Assembly (NCBI GenBank): GCA_015064625.1
Contig: SVRW01000001.1
Span: 62,001 to 126,000, forward strand
DNA: 64,000 bases
Reading direction: 5' to 3'
DNA from: Oscillospiraceae bacterium
GTDB taxonomy: Bacteria; Bacillota; Clostridia; Oscillospirales; CAG-382
Shown here one piece after another: positions 55,052 to 63,655 of this stretch (positions within the stretch are counted from its first letter, which is position 1; the number at the start of each line of letters is the position of its first letter). The position numbers and the translations under genes are program-made. The notes under the pieces are model-generated. The model had not been told where the DNA came from and made no database searches. It saw nothing but the letters and a program-made list of their open reading frames with translations.

Positions 55052-55089
55052 TAAAAGTCTTGTGTATCGAATGAAAGGAGTATTGACAT

Positions 55090-56673
55090 ATGAATAGTAG
55101 AAAGATTCAATACGGCTCAATTTCCATTGTTTTTACCGCGGTTGTTATTGTGCTGATTTTGGCATTGAATTTATTTGTTACCTCAATTGAGGATAAACTT
55201 GCAACTAAAATTGACCTTTCAAGCAAAGGACTTATTGCAATATCCAACGCAACGCATACCGCACTTAGTACATTAGGTGAAAAATTTGAAACTACAATTT
55301 ATTTTCTTACTGCAAAGGATTTGCTGGAATCTGCATCAGAAGAAAAGATTTATTTAGTTCATGAACTTGCACAGGAATATGCCCGTCAATATCCTGATTG
55401 CATAAAAATAGAATACAAAGATCTGAATAAAGATATGGCTTTCCTTGAAAAATTCAAGACACAAGCTCAGTCTACTCTCACTGCTGATAAAGTTATTATC
55501 GAAGGAAAATATCATACAAAAATATATTCTTTTGCAGCGTTCTACGTAACTGATGAAGACACAAAAAAACATTTTGCATTTCAGGGTGAACTTAAATTCA
55601 CATCTGCAATTCTTCAAACTTCAATGAATGAACAGCCTGTCGCCCTTTTTACAACGGGCCATGGTGAAACTGTAAAAGGAATTCTTGAGGGTGATAATCA
55701 GAGAGTTATATATGATTATCCTGTTGAAGATATAAACGACGAAACTTTGTATGCAGAACTTATTGACGCAGTTCCAATATTTCAGATGCTTGATAACTCT
55801 GGTTTTAAAATTCAGGCTATCGATCTTTCTTCAGCAGATATTCCCGAAAACACTGATCTGGTTGTTATAAGCAATCCTAAAAGTGATTTCCAAGGATTTA
55901 CAAACAATATAGCACCTGATACAAAAACAGAGATCAATAAGATCGACGATTTTGTAAACAGCTTCAGAACACTTGCTGTTTTTGTTGGAGAAAGCACCCC
56001 CGGAAGCATGCCTAACCTTACAGAGTTGCTTTGGGAAGAATACGGTCTTGGATTTGATGCCAATCATAAAATACAAGACTCTAAAAATTGTGTTCTTACA
56101 GGTAGCACAAACGGATATGACGGATACAGCGTTATCGGTGAATATGCTAAAGGACAGAATTCCCTTGAATATGCTATTCTTGCTAACGTAAGCGCGACTT
56201 CAATTAAAACCATTTTTAGAGACCCTGTAAAAATCAAAGTTGATTCAACTCTCAAAGGAGCTGCTGTTTCAATTTTCACCTCTGAAGATGCAAAGGTGTA
56301 CGCAAACAATGAACTTGTTGAAACAGGCTCAATTCCTCTTTTGGGTGTATTCTGTAACTATGAATTCGGGAAGAATAATGCAATAGAATATAAACGCGTT
56401 TTTCTTGTTGGTTCTGATGAATTTTTATCTCCAGAATACACAAGCGGAGAATATGGTAATCCGTACATTTTCTACGCAATGGCTCGTACTGCTACGAATA
56501 ATGAGATTATTCCCGATGAAATAACCTACGTTAAATTGGATAATGAAGCTTTGGATGCTGAGGTTTTAACAAGTGACGTCGCTCAAAAATGGGCTCTCAG
56601 AGTTTCTCTTTATATTCCTGCTTTGATACTTATTATTGGAGGAATTGTTTGGCTCAGGAGGCGCCATTTATAA
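55090..56673 (+). CDS. GldG-like ABC auxiliary protein
   Basis: The 527-residue protein has a membrane helix at about 12-31, a large extracytoplasmic part (32-495) and a C-terminal helix (about 500-520) ending in RRRHL. Segments such as LSSKGLIAISNAT, EYKDLNKDMAFLEKF, GELKFTSAILQTS and ALFTTGHGE match the GldG/ABC-auxiliary family. In gliding bacteria GldAFG is needed for motility. In Firmicutes the same set occurs without gliding and the role is unknown. AAAGGAG precedes the ATG. Confidence 0.88.
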   Translation: MNSRKIQYGSISIVFTAVVIVLILALNLFVTSIEDKLATKIDLSSKGLIAISNATHTALSTLGEKFETTIYFLTAKDLLESASEEKIYLVHELAQEYARQYPDCIKIEYKDLNKDMAFLEKFKTQAQSTLTADKVIIEGKYHTKIYSFAAFYVTDEDTKKHFAFQGELKFTSAILQTSMNEQPVALFTTGHGETVKGILEGDNQRVIYDYPVEDINDETLYAELIDAVPIFQMLDNSGFKIQAIDLSSADIPENTDLVVISNPKSDFQGFTNNIAPDTKTEINKIDDFVNSFRTLAVFVGESTPGSMPNLTELLWEEYGLGFDANHKIQDSKNCVLTGSTNGYDGYSVIGEYAKGQNSLEYAILANVSATSIKTIFRDPVKIKVDSTLKGAAVSIFTSEDAKVYANNELVETGSIPLLGVFCNYEFGKNNAIEYKRVFLVGSDEFLSPEYTSGEYGNPYIFYAMARTATNNEIIPDEITYVKLDNEALDAEVLTSDVAQKWALRVSLYIPALILIIGGIVWLRRRHL

Positions 56674-58850
56674 TGAGTTTAAGTAAAAGAATAAAATCCA
56701 TTATTATTATTTCACTTATTTCTGTTGCCGTAATATGTGGATATTATCTTGTTAATTATTTTTTACATGGAACTTCAAATGATTCGTACTATAAATTCAC
56801 CGATGATGAGCTTGCCCAATTAAAAGATATTGACAAGATTGAAATATATATGCTTCAACCCGAATATATGTTTTACGCTGAAACTGAAGATTCTGAATCA
56901 GAAGAAAAAAAAGGTTTTTCATTTCCTTCTGCATCAAAAGTTGGAGAAAAATTAGGTGAAACAATTAGAGAATCAATTGCTCTGAAAGGGATTGCTCCAG
57001 ACACGGGCAAAAGAGCTGATGAATACGAAACTGTTATAAACGGACATTTACAGGCGTTGGATTCTGAGGTTTCTAATATAAAATATTTTCACGATGAAAA
57101 GGGAGAATATTCGAAGAAATACAAAAATGATGATGAAAACCGTTTTGTTGTTTTCAAAAAAGATGAAACTATAATAAAGGCGAATTATGATGATTTTTTT
57201 GTAACGCTCAAAGACGGAACAAAATACGCTTTTGACAGATACAAGATTATAAATATAATAAACTCTTTATCTGGAAAAAGCGAATCTGATAAAAAATCGC
57301 TTGTTGCACTAAAAGGTTTTGATACCGACGGTGATACAGTAAGTCTTACAGGATATCCTTTTGTATACCCTGCCATTACATCAAGATATGAAGTTGAATA
57401 TATTAGAGTTAAGAACAAAAATGGCACCTTCGCTGTTATTCAAGATATTGAATCTGGAAATTTTTATTTTGAAGATGCATTAACAATGGCATATGATCCA
57501 GAAAAGTTTTCCAAAATGCTTATGTCTGGTATATATATGCTTTCAAAGGGCAAAGTAGAAAATCCTGTTTCATTATCTGAGTATGGACTCGACAGCGATG
57601 AAAATGCAACAGCTATTGTAGAAATATTAAAGAAAGATGAAACTTTCCATAAAGTTATAATTGGAAACAAAACCCTTGACGGAAAAGGATATTATGCGAA
57701 ATATTTTGAAAAAGATTTCGTTTATATAATTAGCAACGAAATTGAAAACGGTCTTCTTCTTTCTGCTATGGATTTCTTGCAAACCAGTTTAGTTCATACT
57801 GTATCTACAGTCGAAGGAATATATTCTGTTGACGATATTCATGTTAAGTTTCTTGGTGAAAACAAAGAGCTTCACGTTGAATTGATGGATGACGATGATG
57901 ACGATGGATCTCAAATTTTCAGTATATGGAAAATTTTGTCTCCTGAGGAGTTAATTCCAATAGGAAGACCTTTTGGTAATCCCAATTCCTCTGCGTTTAC
58001 TGAATTTATTCAGAGTGCAGCGACATTGGCAACAGAACAGGTTGTTGAATATAAAATGACCGAAATTCCAGTGAGCGGAAATGTGATTGCTGGTATTTCT
58101 GAAGAAGCATTGGAAAAGTTTAAAAAAGAAACTATCTTAAGCTTTTCCGATGAGACTTTAAGTAAATACGATTTAAGTACACCTCGCCTTGAAGTGTCTT
58201 ATTCCTATCCGTATAAAGATAGCAAGTCCAATGAATATACAATAGTTTCCCGTGTGTTTATTAGTGAAGAACAGGAAGATGAAAAATATTATGCATATTC
58301 CTATTTATACACATATGACAGCAATGGAAAACTTACTGAAATTCTTTGCACAGGCTGTATAACAACTTTAACTCTTGCAAACGTTAATTGGCTTGATTGG
58401 GACGTTATGGATTTCAACAATCAGTTTCTTTATAAAAACTTCTTTTATAATCTTGATTGGATTGAAGTTGAATATAATGGAGAAATATACAGATTCAATG
58501 TCGACGGAAATCCTGAAGAAGAAGACATCAATTCTGTAACTCTCGTTCATAACGGTACTTCAAAAGACATTGATACTATGTCATTCAAATATATGTATAG
58601 TTCTATTCTTGAAATTTACATGGTGGATAATTATGATATTGCAGATGAAAATCCTAATATGATGTGCAGAATAACTATTCATGCAACTGGTGGCTCAACT
58701 GAGATGAAATTCTACCGTGTAACAAATACTAAGGCTTTCTATACGTTGAATGGTGAAGGTAAATACTACGTTAAGGCAGCATCAATTTTCAATTTCCTCG
58801 AAAAATATCAAATGATTTTAGACGGAAAGATTATAACGAGAGATGACTGA
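56673..58850 (+). CDS. DUF4340-type extracytoplasmic protein of the Gld-like ABC system
   Basis: A 725-residue protein. The start is ATG 56673, overlapping the GldG stop (TAATG), with AGGAGG 11 nt upstream; an earlier in-frame ATG would lie inside GldG. It has an N-terminal anchor (about 8-27) and a long beta-rich outer region with repeated DUF4340-like segments (NGTFAVIQD, VSLSEYGLDSDENATAIVEI, YYAKYFEKDFVYIISNE). An Asp run occurs near residues 408-413. DUF4340 proteins regularly accompany GldG-like genes. Function unknown. Confidence 0.82.
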   Translation: MSLSKRIKSIIIISLISVAVICGYYLVNYFLHGTSNDSYYKFTDDELAQLKDIDKIEIYMLQPEYMFYAETEDSESEEKKGFSFPSASKVGEKLGETIRESIALKGIAPDTGKRADEYETVINGHLQALDSEVSNIKYFHDEKGEYSKKYKNDDENRFVVFKKDETIIKANYDDFFVTLKDGTKYAFDRYKIINIINSLSGKSESDKKSLVALKGFDTDGDTVSLTGYPFVYPAITSRYEVEYIRVKNKNGTFAVIQDIESGNFYFEDALTMAYDPEKFSKMLMSGIYMLSKGKVENPVSLSEYGLDSDENATAIVEILKKDETFHKVIIGNKTLDGKGYYAKYFEKDFVYIISNEIENGLLLSAMDFLQTSLVHTVSTVEGIYSVDDIHVKFLGENKELHVELMDDDDDDGSQIFSIWKILSPEELIPIGRPFGNPNSSAFTEFIQSAATLATEQVVEYKMTEIPVSGNVIAGISEEALEKFKKETILSFSDETLSKYDLSTPRLEVSYSYPYKDSKSNEYTIVSRVFISEEQEDEKYYAYSYLYTYDSNGKLTEILCTGCITTLTLANVNWLDWDVMDFNNQFLYKNFFYNLDWIEVEYNGEIYRFNVDGNPEEEDINSVTLVHNGTSKDIDTMSFKYMYSSILEIYMVDNYDIADENPNMMCRITIHATGGSTEMKFYRVTNTKAFYTLNGEGKYYVKAASIFNFLEKYQMILDGKIITRDD

Positions 58851-59670
58851 TAAACGTTTTAAAATAAAAAAAATAATTTTTCTAATACTTTCCGCTTCAG
58901 TTTTATTTATGTCATCATGCGGTAAAATATCCGAAGAATCTTACTTGTTGATTGAGAATTCAGTTAATAAAACGAATGCGGAAGATATTTATAAAGCGTC
59001 TTTTGTTCTTGAGGTGAAAAACGCTGAAACGCAAGACCTTGTTATGTTTGTTCAAGGAAATTATTCTATAGATAAATCAAAATCAAGGTTTGACAGTGTT
59101 ATAATGACAGGTGAGCTTGTTCAGACAGTTTATAATTCTCCATCTTCATTTAAAATAGCGTTTTATGAAGATACTTACGTCACAAAATCAAAAGATATAA
59201 AAATTTTATCTGATATGGAAGAAAATATTCTATTAAGCCAATTTATGTGCGCTCCTGCAATATCTTTCCCAATTGATAAAATTAAATCCATTGATCAAGT
59301 TTCAGTTTCAAACGGTATTATGTATACTGTTGAGGTAGATGATGTAAAATCATATCTTGATCCGCTTTTAGGCGACGATTTATATTCATTTTCAGGAATG
59401 AAAAAAGCACAAAAAGAACTTACAGAATATTCTGACGTTTTATGTAAATACATTGTATCAGAAAATGGAATGCTTTTAAGTAGAGATATGTCATATAACG
59501 TTACTGCATATGATGTTGTCCCATATTTTCCTGCACATCAGGCCACAGCAGAAGATTATAAATATAATTTTTCTGTTTCACTGAAATTCAATTATAAAGC
59601 TTTTGGAAACGATATTTCTATTGATATTTCAGAATTTTTGCCTGACGAAGATTCTTCATTGGAATCATAA
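58843..59670 (+). CDS. Lipoprotein of the Gld-like ABC operon
   Basis: The 275-residue protein has a lipoprotein signal ending FMSSC (C26). The mature part has no recognised family but resembles beta-rich lipoproteins of the LolA/LppX-like kind in pattern (SFVLEVKNAETQDLVMFVQGNYSIDKSKSRFDSVI). It overlaps the DUF4340 gene by 8 bp, so it belongs to the same operon and probably the same complex at the outer face of the membrane. Confidence 0.75.
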   Translation: MTDKRFKIKKIIFLILSASVLFMSSCGKISEESYLLIENSVNKTNAEDIYKASFVLEVKNAETQDLVMFVQGNYSIDKSKSRFDSVIMTGELVQTVYNSPSSFKIAFYEDTYVTKSKDIKILSDMEENILLSQFMCAPAISFPIDKIKSIDQVSVSNGIMYTVEVDDVKSYLDPLLGDDLYSFSGMKKAQKELTEYSDVLCKYIVSENGMLLSRDMSYNVTAYDVVPYFPAHQATAEDYKYNFSVSLKFNYKAFGNDISIDISEFLPDEDSSLES

Positions 59671-59683
59671 AATAATGTAATAC

Positions 59684-59740
59684 AAAGACCTCTTATTTCA
59701 TATACTTAAATAAAAGTATTGAAAAGAGAGGTCTTTTATT
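59684..59740 (+). terminator. Long hairpin ending at a start codon
   Basis: AAAGACCTCTTATTTCATAT pairs with the segment ending GAAAAGAGAGGTCTTT over about 22 of 24 positions, followed by TTTTATTATG. It looks like the terminator of the Gld-like operon. Its 3' arm also contains GAGAGG, the only ribosome site for the gene starting at 59741. Confidence 0.7.
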
Positions 59741-60190
59741 ATGGGAAGAAAACAATCTAATGCTTTGAATATCCAAAGAAATCAATTTAATAAAAACAAA
59801 AATGAAAGTTTGCTATTATCTATAATCATAGGTATAATTGCTTGTTTTGCAACAATGCTTATAATTTCCTACGTATTATCTATGCTGTCTTTGAAATTCA
59901 GAAATCCTATAAACATGACAGATATTTTATCTGTTGCATGCGTTATTTTTGGTGGTATATCAAGTGGATTCGGATCAGCTTTAAAATACAAAAAAAATCC
60001 TTTACTTGCTTCTACGTTATGTACTTCTTTGATTTCAGTTATTATTATAATTTTTAACTTGACGTCCGATATGACAAGCATATTAAATCTGTTATTCTTT
60101 CCTATGCTATTAATTATCTGTGGAATTTCTTGCGGTTTCATATACCGTTCTGCTACAAACACAAAAAGAATAAAAAAATATTTAAAATGA
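59741..60190 (+). CDS. TIGR04086-like membrane protein
   Basis: The 149-residue protein has a polar, basic N-terminus followed by four helices (LLLSIIIGIIACFATMLIISYVL, ILSVACVIFGGISSGFGSAL, LLASTLCTSLISVIIIIFNL, LNLLFFPMLLIICGISCGFIY). The pattern with GGISSGFGSALKYKKNPLLAS matches the small TIGR04086 family common in Clostridia. Function unknown. Translation would require opening of the hairpin upstream. Confidence 0.78.
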   Translation: MGRKQSNALNIQRNQFNKNKNESLLLSIIIGIIACFATMLIISYVLSMLSLKFRNPINMTDILSVACVIFGGISSGFGSALKYKKNPLLASTLCTSLISVIIIIFNLTSDMTSILNLLFFPMLLIICGISCGFIYRSATNTKRIKKYLK

Positions 60191-60264
60191 ATATCATCTG
60201 CGAAATGAAAATATAAAACTCTTTTTTACAATAAATAATTTGAATGCTTTCTCTGCATGAAATG

Positions 60265-60306
60265 AAAAGCTATCTTGACTAAAGGATATATCAAGATAGC
60301 TTTTTT
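60265..60306. terminator. Terminator between the membrane protein and hisIE
   Basis: AAAAGCTATCTTGA / TCAAGATAGCTTTTTT stem with a 12-nt loop. T6 on the plus side and a shorter T4 on the minus side, so it can serve both convergent units. Confidence 0.85.
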
Positions 60307-60309
60307 ATG

Positions 60310-60948
60310 TTATTTCATTTTTTCCTGTTTAACTTTTTTATCAATAATATGTCGGGAGGCGAGTTCGTTTCTTATATCTTCAAGGGTAACTCCCGTTTCA
60401 GCCATCAACACAAGGACGTGGTAAGCCAAATCGGATATTTCGTATATTTCCTCTTCTTTGCTGTTTTTTGAGCCTATAATAACTTCTGTTGTTTCTTCAC
60501 CAATTTTTTTGAGAATTTTATCAAGACCTTTTTCAAACAAATAAGTTGTATATGAACCTGAAGGCATGTCGCGTTTTCTTCCACAAATCAATTCATACAA
60601 TGAATCAATAGAGAATTCATTTTTTTCTGCTTCTACAACTGGACAAGTAAAACAGCTTTCTGTTCCTGTATGACAAGCTGGTCCATCTTTAATTACTTCA
60701 ATTACAAGGGCATCTTTATCGCAGTCAGCAGTAATTGAAACTACGTGCTGATAATTTCCCGATGTTTCACCTTTCAGCCAAAGTTCATTTCTGCTTCTGC
60801 TATAAAAGCAAGTTAATTTCTTATCAAGCGTTATCTGAAGACTTTCTTTATTCATATACGCAAGAGTCAATACCTTTTTGGTATAAAAATCTTGTACTAT
60901 TGCTGGTATTAAACCCTTTTCATCAAATTTCAATTCATTGATATTCAT
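60310..60948 (-). CDS. hisIE: Bifunctional phosphoribosyl-AMP cyclohydrolase/phosphoribosyl-ATP pyrophosphatase
   Basis: A 212-residue HisIE fusion. The HisI part (about 1-110) has [24 protein letters not shown] and the zinc motif [10 protein letters not shown]. The HisE part (about 115-205) has [29 protein letters not shown] and [13 protein letters not shown]. It carries out steps 2 and 3 of histidine synthesis. AAGGAG precedes the ATG. Last gene of the his operon. Confidence 0.97.
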   Translation of the reverse strand: MNINELKFDEKGLIPAIVQDFYTKKVLTLAYMNKESLQITLDKKLTCFYSRSRNELWLKGETSGNYQHVVSITADCDKDALVIEVIKDGPACHTGTESCFTCPVVEAEKNEFSIDSLYELICGRKRDMPSGSYTTYLFEKGLDKILKKIGEETTEVIIGSKNSKEEEIYEISDLAYHVLVLMAETGVTLEDIRNELASRHIIDKKVKQEKMK

Positions 60949-60963
60949 AATTTTACTCCTTGA

Positions 60964-61725
60964 TTATTTTATTCTGACTGGAATTCCATTTTCTGATAAT
61001 AAACGTTTTAAATCCATGATTTCAAGCTGTTTAAAATGAAATATAGAGGCGGCAAGTCCTGCATCTACATTTTTTATTGTTTTAAATAGTTTCACAAAAT
61101 CATCAGCACACCCTGCACCGCCTGAAGCAATAACGGGAATATTGGTAACGTTGCATATGGCATCAAGCATTTCCAAATCGAATCCTTGTTTAATCCCATC
61201 CGTATCTATGCTATTGAGTACAAGCTCCCCTGCTCCCCTTTTTTCTCCTTCTATTGCCCAGGATATTGCATCAATTCCCGTGTTTTCACGACCGCCCTTG
61301 GAAAACACCGTGAATTTTCCGTCTACACGCTTTACATCCATTGAAAGAACAACGCATTGATTTCCATATTTTTTGGCAGCTTTGTCAATCAAATCAGGGT
61401 TTCTGATTGCACCCGAATTAACACTGACTTTATCAGCACCTGCTTTCAAAACACGATCAAAATCATCTAAAGTATTTATACCACCACCAACGGTAAGCGG
61501 AATAAAAATTTTTTGAGCAACTTTTTTTAGAATATCGGTAAAAAGCTCCCTTTCTTCAAATGAAGCCGTTATATCATAAAAAACAAGCTCATCTGCCCCT
61601 GCTTCATTATAAAATTCAGCAAGAGTCACGGGGTCATTTACATCTTTTATTCCTTCAAAGTTTACCCCTTTTACAACTTTGTTTCCCCTTACGTCAAGAC
61701 AAGGAATTATTCTTTTTGCAAGCAT
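60964..61725 (-). CDS. hisF: Imidazole glycerol phosphate synthase, cyclase subunit
   Basis: The 253-residue TIM barrel starts MLAKRIIPCLDVRGNKVVKGVNF, with the catalytic Asp of PCLDV and a second in VVLSMDVKR. It includes LTVGGGINTLDD, DKVSVNSGA and IASGGAGCADD. With HisH it forms IGP and AICAR. The start at 61725 follows GAGGAGAA; a longer frame extends into hisA's end without its own site. Confidence 0.97.
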   Translation of the reverse strand: MLAKRIIPCLDVRGNKVVKGVNFEGIKDVNDPVTLAEFYNEAGADELVFYDITASFEERELFTDILKKVAQKIFIPLTVGGGINTLDDFDRVLKAGADKVSVNSGAIRNPDLIDKAAKKYGNQCVVLSMDVKRVDGKFTVFSKGGRENTGIDAISWAIEGEKRGAGELVLNSIDTDGIKQGFDLEMLDAICNVTNIPVIASGGAGCADDFVKLFKTIKNVDAGLAASIFHFKQLEIMDLKRLLSENGIPVRIK

Positions 61726-61733
61726 ATTTCTCC

Positions 61734-62450
61734 TCACTTATTGAGCATTTCAAGAGCTTTCTTTAAATCCAAAGCTCCACTATATAAGGCTTTTCCTAAA
61801 ATAGCACCATAAATACCAATTTCAGATAATTCTTTTATTTCGTCATAATAAGTAATTCCACCTGACGCTATAACGTTCAAACCTTTTATTTTGGATAAGT
61901 ATCTGTATGCTTCAAGATTAGTTCCGTTTTCAGTTCCATCTTTTGAAATATCTGTATAGATAACGGTGTCTATATTCATATCTGGAAGAGATTCACAGTA
62001 TTCATATCCTGAAACTGAACTTGTTTCAGTCCATCCATGAACTGCTGCAAATCCGTTTTTAACGTCTATGCCTGCGGCAATAAGGGACTTATATTTTGCT
62101 CCCATTTCCTTTGCAAACGATGGATTATTGATTGCAACTGTTCCTAAAATAACGCGATTTACTCCAATTTCAGAATAAAGCTTTATTCTTTCTTCGTTTC
62201 GGATGCCTCCACCGACCTGAACGAATAAATTTGTTTCTTTCAATATTTTTTCAATGGATGCAAAATTGTCTGTATTTCCGCTTTTTGCACCATCAAGGTC
62301 AACAACGTGAAGATGCGTTGCGCCTATAGCCTCATAACTTTTTGCAACATCAGCAGGAGTTCCATCATATATGGTCATTTTATCATAATCACCTTTGTAT
62401 AATCGAACAACTTTTCCACCACTGATATCTATAGCAGGAAAAATTATCAT
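61734..62450 (-). CDS. hisA: Phosphoribosylformimino-5-aminoimidazole carboxamide ribotide isomerase
   Basis: The 238-residue TIM barrel has FPAIDISGGKVVRLYKGDY, LHVVDLDGA, VQVGGGIRNEERI, NRVILGTVAI, IYTDISKDGTENGTN and VIASGGITYYDEI, as expected for HisA. It catalyses the Amadori isomerisation in histidine synthesis. It ends 8 bp before the hisF start. Confidence 0.97.
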   Translation of the reverse strand: MIIFPAIDISGGKVVRLYKGDYDKMTIYDGTPADVAKSYEAIGATHLHVVDLDGAKSGNTDNFASIEKILKETNLFVQVGGGIRNEERIKLYSEIGVNRVILGTVAINNPSFAKEMGAKYKSLIAAGIDVKNGFAAVHGWTETSSVSGYEYCESLPDMNIDTVIYTDISKDGTENGTNLEAYRYLSKIKGLNVIASGGITYYDEIKELSEIGIYGAILGKALYSGALDLKKALEMLNK

Positions 62451-62468
62451 TGTATATACTCCTAAGTC

Positions 62469-63068
62469 TTATAATTCTGAAAATGCTTTTAAAATACTCA
62501 AGCCCGTTTTTCCACTTTTTTCGGGATGAAATTGTGTACCATAGTAGTTGTTACATTCAACCGCACCAGTTATTTCGGTTCCGTAATCGCTTGTGGCGAT
62601 TATGGATTCTGAACAATCTTTTGCATAAAATGAATGAACGTAATAAACGTAGCTTCCTTCTGTTACATATTTGAAAAGCTTACTCTCTTTTTTGAATGTC
62701 AAAGAATTCCATCCCATGTGAGGAATTTTTAAATCTTTGCAAACATCTTCCTTAATTGGATAAATAATTCCTTTTATTATTCCCAATCCATTATGCTCAC
62801 CATATTCATAGCTTTTGTCAAAAAGCAGTTGCATACCAAGACATATTCCTAAAACAGGCTTTTTTGTAGTTTTCAAAAAAGGAATCAAGCCTGTTTTTTC
62901 AAGCATCATATATGCGTCTCCGAAGGCTCCAACACCAGGTAAAATTATTTTATCTGCTTTTTCTAACACTGATATATCATTTGTTACAACAGAATCAATA
63001 TTAAGATAAGAAAGAGATGCACACAGAGAAAATAAATTACCAACGCCGTAATCAATAACAGCTATCAT
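62469..63068 (-). CDS. hisH: Imidazole glycerol phosphate synthase, glutamine amidotransferase subunit
   Basis: The 199-residue class I amidotransferase has VIDYGVGNLFSL, the oxyanion and nucleophile motif VLGICLGMQLLF with its Cys, and GTQFHPEKSGKTG with the catalytic His and Glu. It supplies ammonia to HisF. It overlaps hisB by 4 bp. Confidence 0.97.
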   Translation of the reverse strand: MIAVIDYGVGNLFSLCASLSYLNIDSVVTNDISVLEKADKIILPGVGAFGDAYMMLEKTGLIPFLKTTKKPVLGICLGMQLLFDKSYEYGEHNGLGIIKGIIYPIKEDVCKDLKIPHMGWNSLTFKKESKLFKYVTEGSYVYYVHSFYAKDCSESIIATSDYGTEITGAVECNNYYGTQFHPEKSGKTGLSILKAFSEL

Positions 63069-63655
63069 ACAATAGCCCCCTTGGTAGATGGAATCGCACC
63101 ATTTGAATCAGGGTCTATTGCAAGAGCTTTTTTCAACGTTCTTGCGAGGCTCTTGAAAATTGCTTCTATAATGTGATGAGAGTTGCAACCTTCAAGCAAT
63201 TTGAGGTGTACGTTGATTTTTGCATTGGATGTAAACGCAAGGAGGAACTCTTTCACATTTTCTGTATCAAAATCTCCTACTTTTTCTGTTGGAATTTTTA
63301 CGTCATATCCTAAATATGATCTTCCGCCACAATCAACAGCACACAAAACCAATGCTTCATCCATTGGCAGAATTACATCTCCATATCTGTATATTCCTGC
63401 AAAATTACCGCAAGCTTCAGCAAAAGCTTTACCTAAACAGATCCCTATATCTTCAACTGTATGATGCATGTCTACGTGTAGATCCCCTTTGCATCCAATT
63501 GAGAGATCGAATGAACCATGCTTTGCAAAAAGCTCGAGCATATGGTCGAGAAAACCGATTCCTGTTTCAACTTCGTATTCTCCAGACCCATCAATATCAA
63601 GTCTGAGATAAATTTCAGTTTCAGATGTTTTTCTTTCTATAACAGAACGTCTCAT
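63065..63655 (-). CDS. hisB: Imidazoleglycerol-phosphate dehydratase
   Basis: The 196-residue enzyme begins RRSVIERKTSETEIYLRLDIDG and has GIGFLDHMLELFAKHG, DLHVDMHHTVEDIGI and EGCNSHHIIEAIFKSLARTL, the manganese-binding histidine motifs. It is the stand-alone dehydratase; the phosphatase step is left to a PHP enzyme, which is present at 42957-43727. Its ATG directly follows the hisC stop; AGGAGAT lies in the end of hisC. Confidence 0.97.
   Translation of the reverse strand: MRRSVIERKTSETEIYLRLDIDGSGEYEVETGIGFLDHMLELFAKHGSFDLSIGCKGDLHVDMHHTVEDIGICLGKAFAEACGNFAGIYRYGDVILPMDEALVLCAVDCGGRSYLGYDVKIPTEKVGDFDTENVKEFLLAFTSNAKINVHLKLLEGCNSHHIIEAIFKSLARTLKKALAIDPDSNGAIPSTKGAIV

Noticed and set aside
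57880-57910. GATGACGATGATGACGAT run as a microsatellite
   Set aside because: A short in-frame Asp-rich loop within the DUF4340 gene; no sign of phase variation.
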